Positions 21,424-21,639 of a stretch of DNA of 21,639 nucleotides are shown here, in pieces. Numbering within the stretch: the first letter of the stretch is position 1; every line of letters begins with the position of its first letter. Under the pieces are notes generated by a model. That model saw nothing but the letters and a program-made list of their open reading frames with translations. It ran no database searches and had not been told where the DNA came from. Made by a program: the position numbers and the translations under genes. The DNA is from a virus: positions 1 to 21,639 of IMG/VR virus record IMGVR_UViG_3300037481_000177; one strand, given 5' to 3'.

Positions 21424-21639
21424 AGCTTGTCCTCCTTGGCTTTGCGCCATGCTTCCAGATTGTCGCTTGTATAGTTGTCGTTCTCTAACGCATCCCCCGC
21501 CTCCTCAAGCCTCTTGATGCGGTCACGCGCCTCTTGAAGCTCCCACGCAAGACCTCCAATCACATTGTCTCCAGTGACATCTCGCCACTCCTCGCCATAG
21601 CGAAGGACGCGGGTTGTGCCAGTTGGTGCTTGAATGACA
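21420..21639 (-). CDS. Truncated gene at the right edge, coiled-coil-like C-terminus
   Basis: I read the frame from the right edge down to TGA 21422-21420 and found no stop in 72 codons, so the start lies outside the window. The last part reads YGEEWRDVTGDNVIGGLAWE, then LQEARDRIKRLEEAGDALEN and YTSDNLEAWRKAKEDKL. It is acidic and helical, with a conserved-looking 'AWRKAKED' end. The stop overlaps the next gene's GTG start by 4 nt (GTGA). The function is not recognisable from this fragment. Confidence 0.6.
   Translation of the reverse strand, partial: VIQAPTGTTRVLRYGEEWRDVTGDNVIGGLAWELQEARDRIKRLEEAGDALENDNYTSDNLEAWRKAKEDKL
21431..21436 (-). promoter_or_regulatory. Strong Shine-Dalgarno (AGGAGG) deciding a GTG start
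   Basis: A consensus AGGAGG on the minus strand, 7 nt upstream of GTG 21423, inside the end of the upstream gene. It decides the start of the 77-residue gene in favour of GTG over the upstream ATG at 21450. Confidence 0.7.

Noticed and set aside
1-21639. tRNA genes, CRISPR arrays, insertion sequences, integrase or attachment sites
   Set aside because: Scanned by eye and none was supported; no cloverleaf-like segments, regular spaced repeats or transposase motifs were seen.

Overview
The window is a contiguous piece of a tailed double-stranded DNA phage genome (Caudoviricetes, probably a short-tailed podovirus). Every supported gene lies on the minus strand, so the transcription order runs from position 21639 down to position 1. 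Genes are packed tightly: most neighbours overlap by 4 nt (ATGA or GTGA) or are separated by 1-10 nt. I see no tRNA, rRNA, CRISPR array, insertion sequence or integrase. The sequence is moderately GC-rich. A small lipoprotein in a lysis-like cluster suggests a Gram-negative (diderm) host, but the host cannot be named from sequence alone.

Right part, early or replication module (about 21639 to 14800): a row of small proteins (one truncated by the right edge), an SSB-like OB-fold protein with an acidic tail, a small regulator that appears to join a sigma-region-4-like helix-turn-helix to an alpha-CTD-like helical domain and a Cys-X2-Cys knuckle, a DEDDy 3'-5' exonuclease, a PIF1/RecD-like helicase, a primase-polymerase fused to an SF3 helicase, and a small stand-alone CHC2-like zinc-ribbon protein. 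The start of the zinc-ribbon gene sits between the arms of an imperfect inverted repeat of about 50 bp (15039-15189). Each arm carries a 10-bp tandem repeat. It is the most unusual non-coding structure in the window.

Middle, packaging module (14801 to 11061): a small HTH protein, a GT-A-like glycosyltransferase, a putative small terminase built on a LacI-type HTH plus a second HTH, a 297-bp interval with only a doubtful ORF, and a large terminase with an N-terminal four-cysteine motif.

Left part, morphogenesis and lysis (11049 to 1): portal, a small portal-linked protein, scaffold, major capsid protein (SU10/DUF5309 type), a hairpin terminator, four small virion-type genes including a tail-fibre-like protein, a DUF7936-like protein, a lysis-like cluster of small membrane proteins, and two tail-tube proteins (adaptor and nozzle, T7 gp11/gp12-like), the last cut by the left edge. 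The lysis cluster contains a 57-codon gene overlapping the lipoprotein gene out of frame, recalling Rz/Rz1 spanin pairs. The adaptor carries two carbohydrate-binding-module-like repeats and the nozzle carries several Gly-Tyr beta repeats, which suggests a decorated tail. No endolysin, DNA polymerase or RNA polymerase lies in the window.
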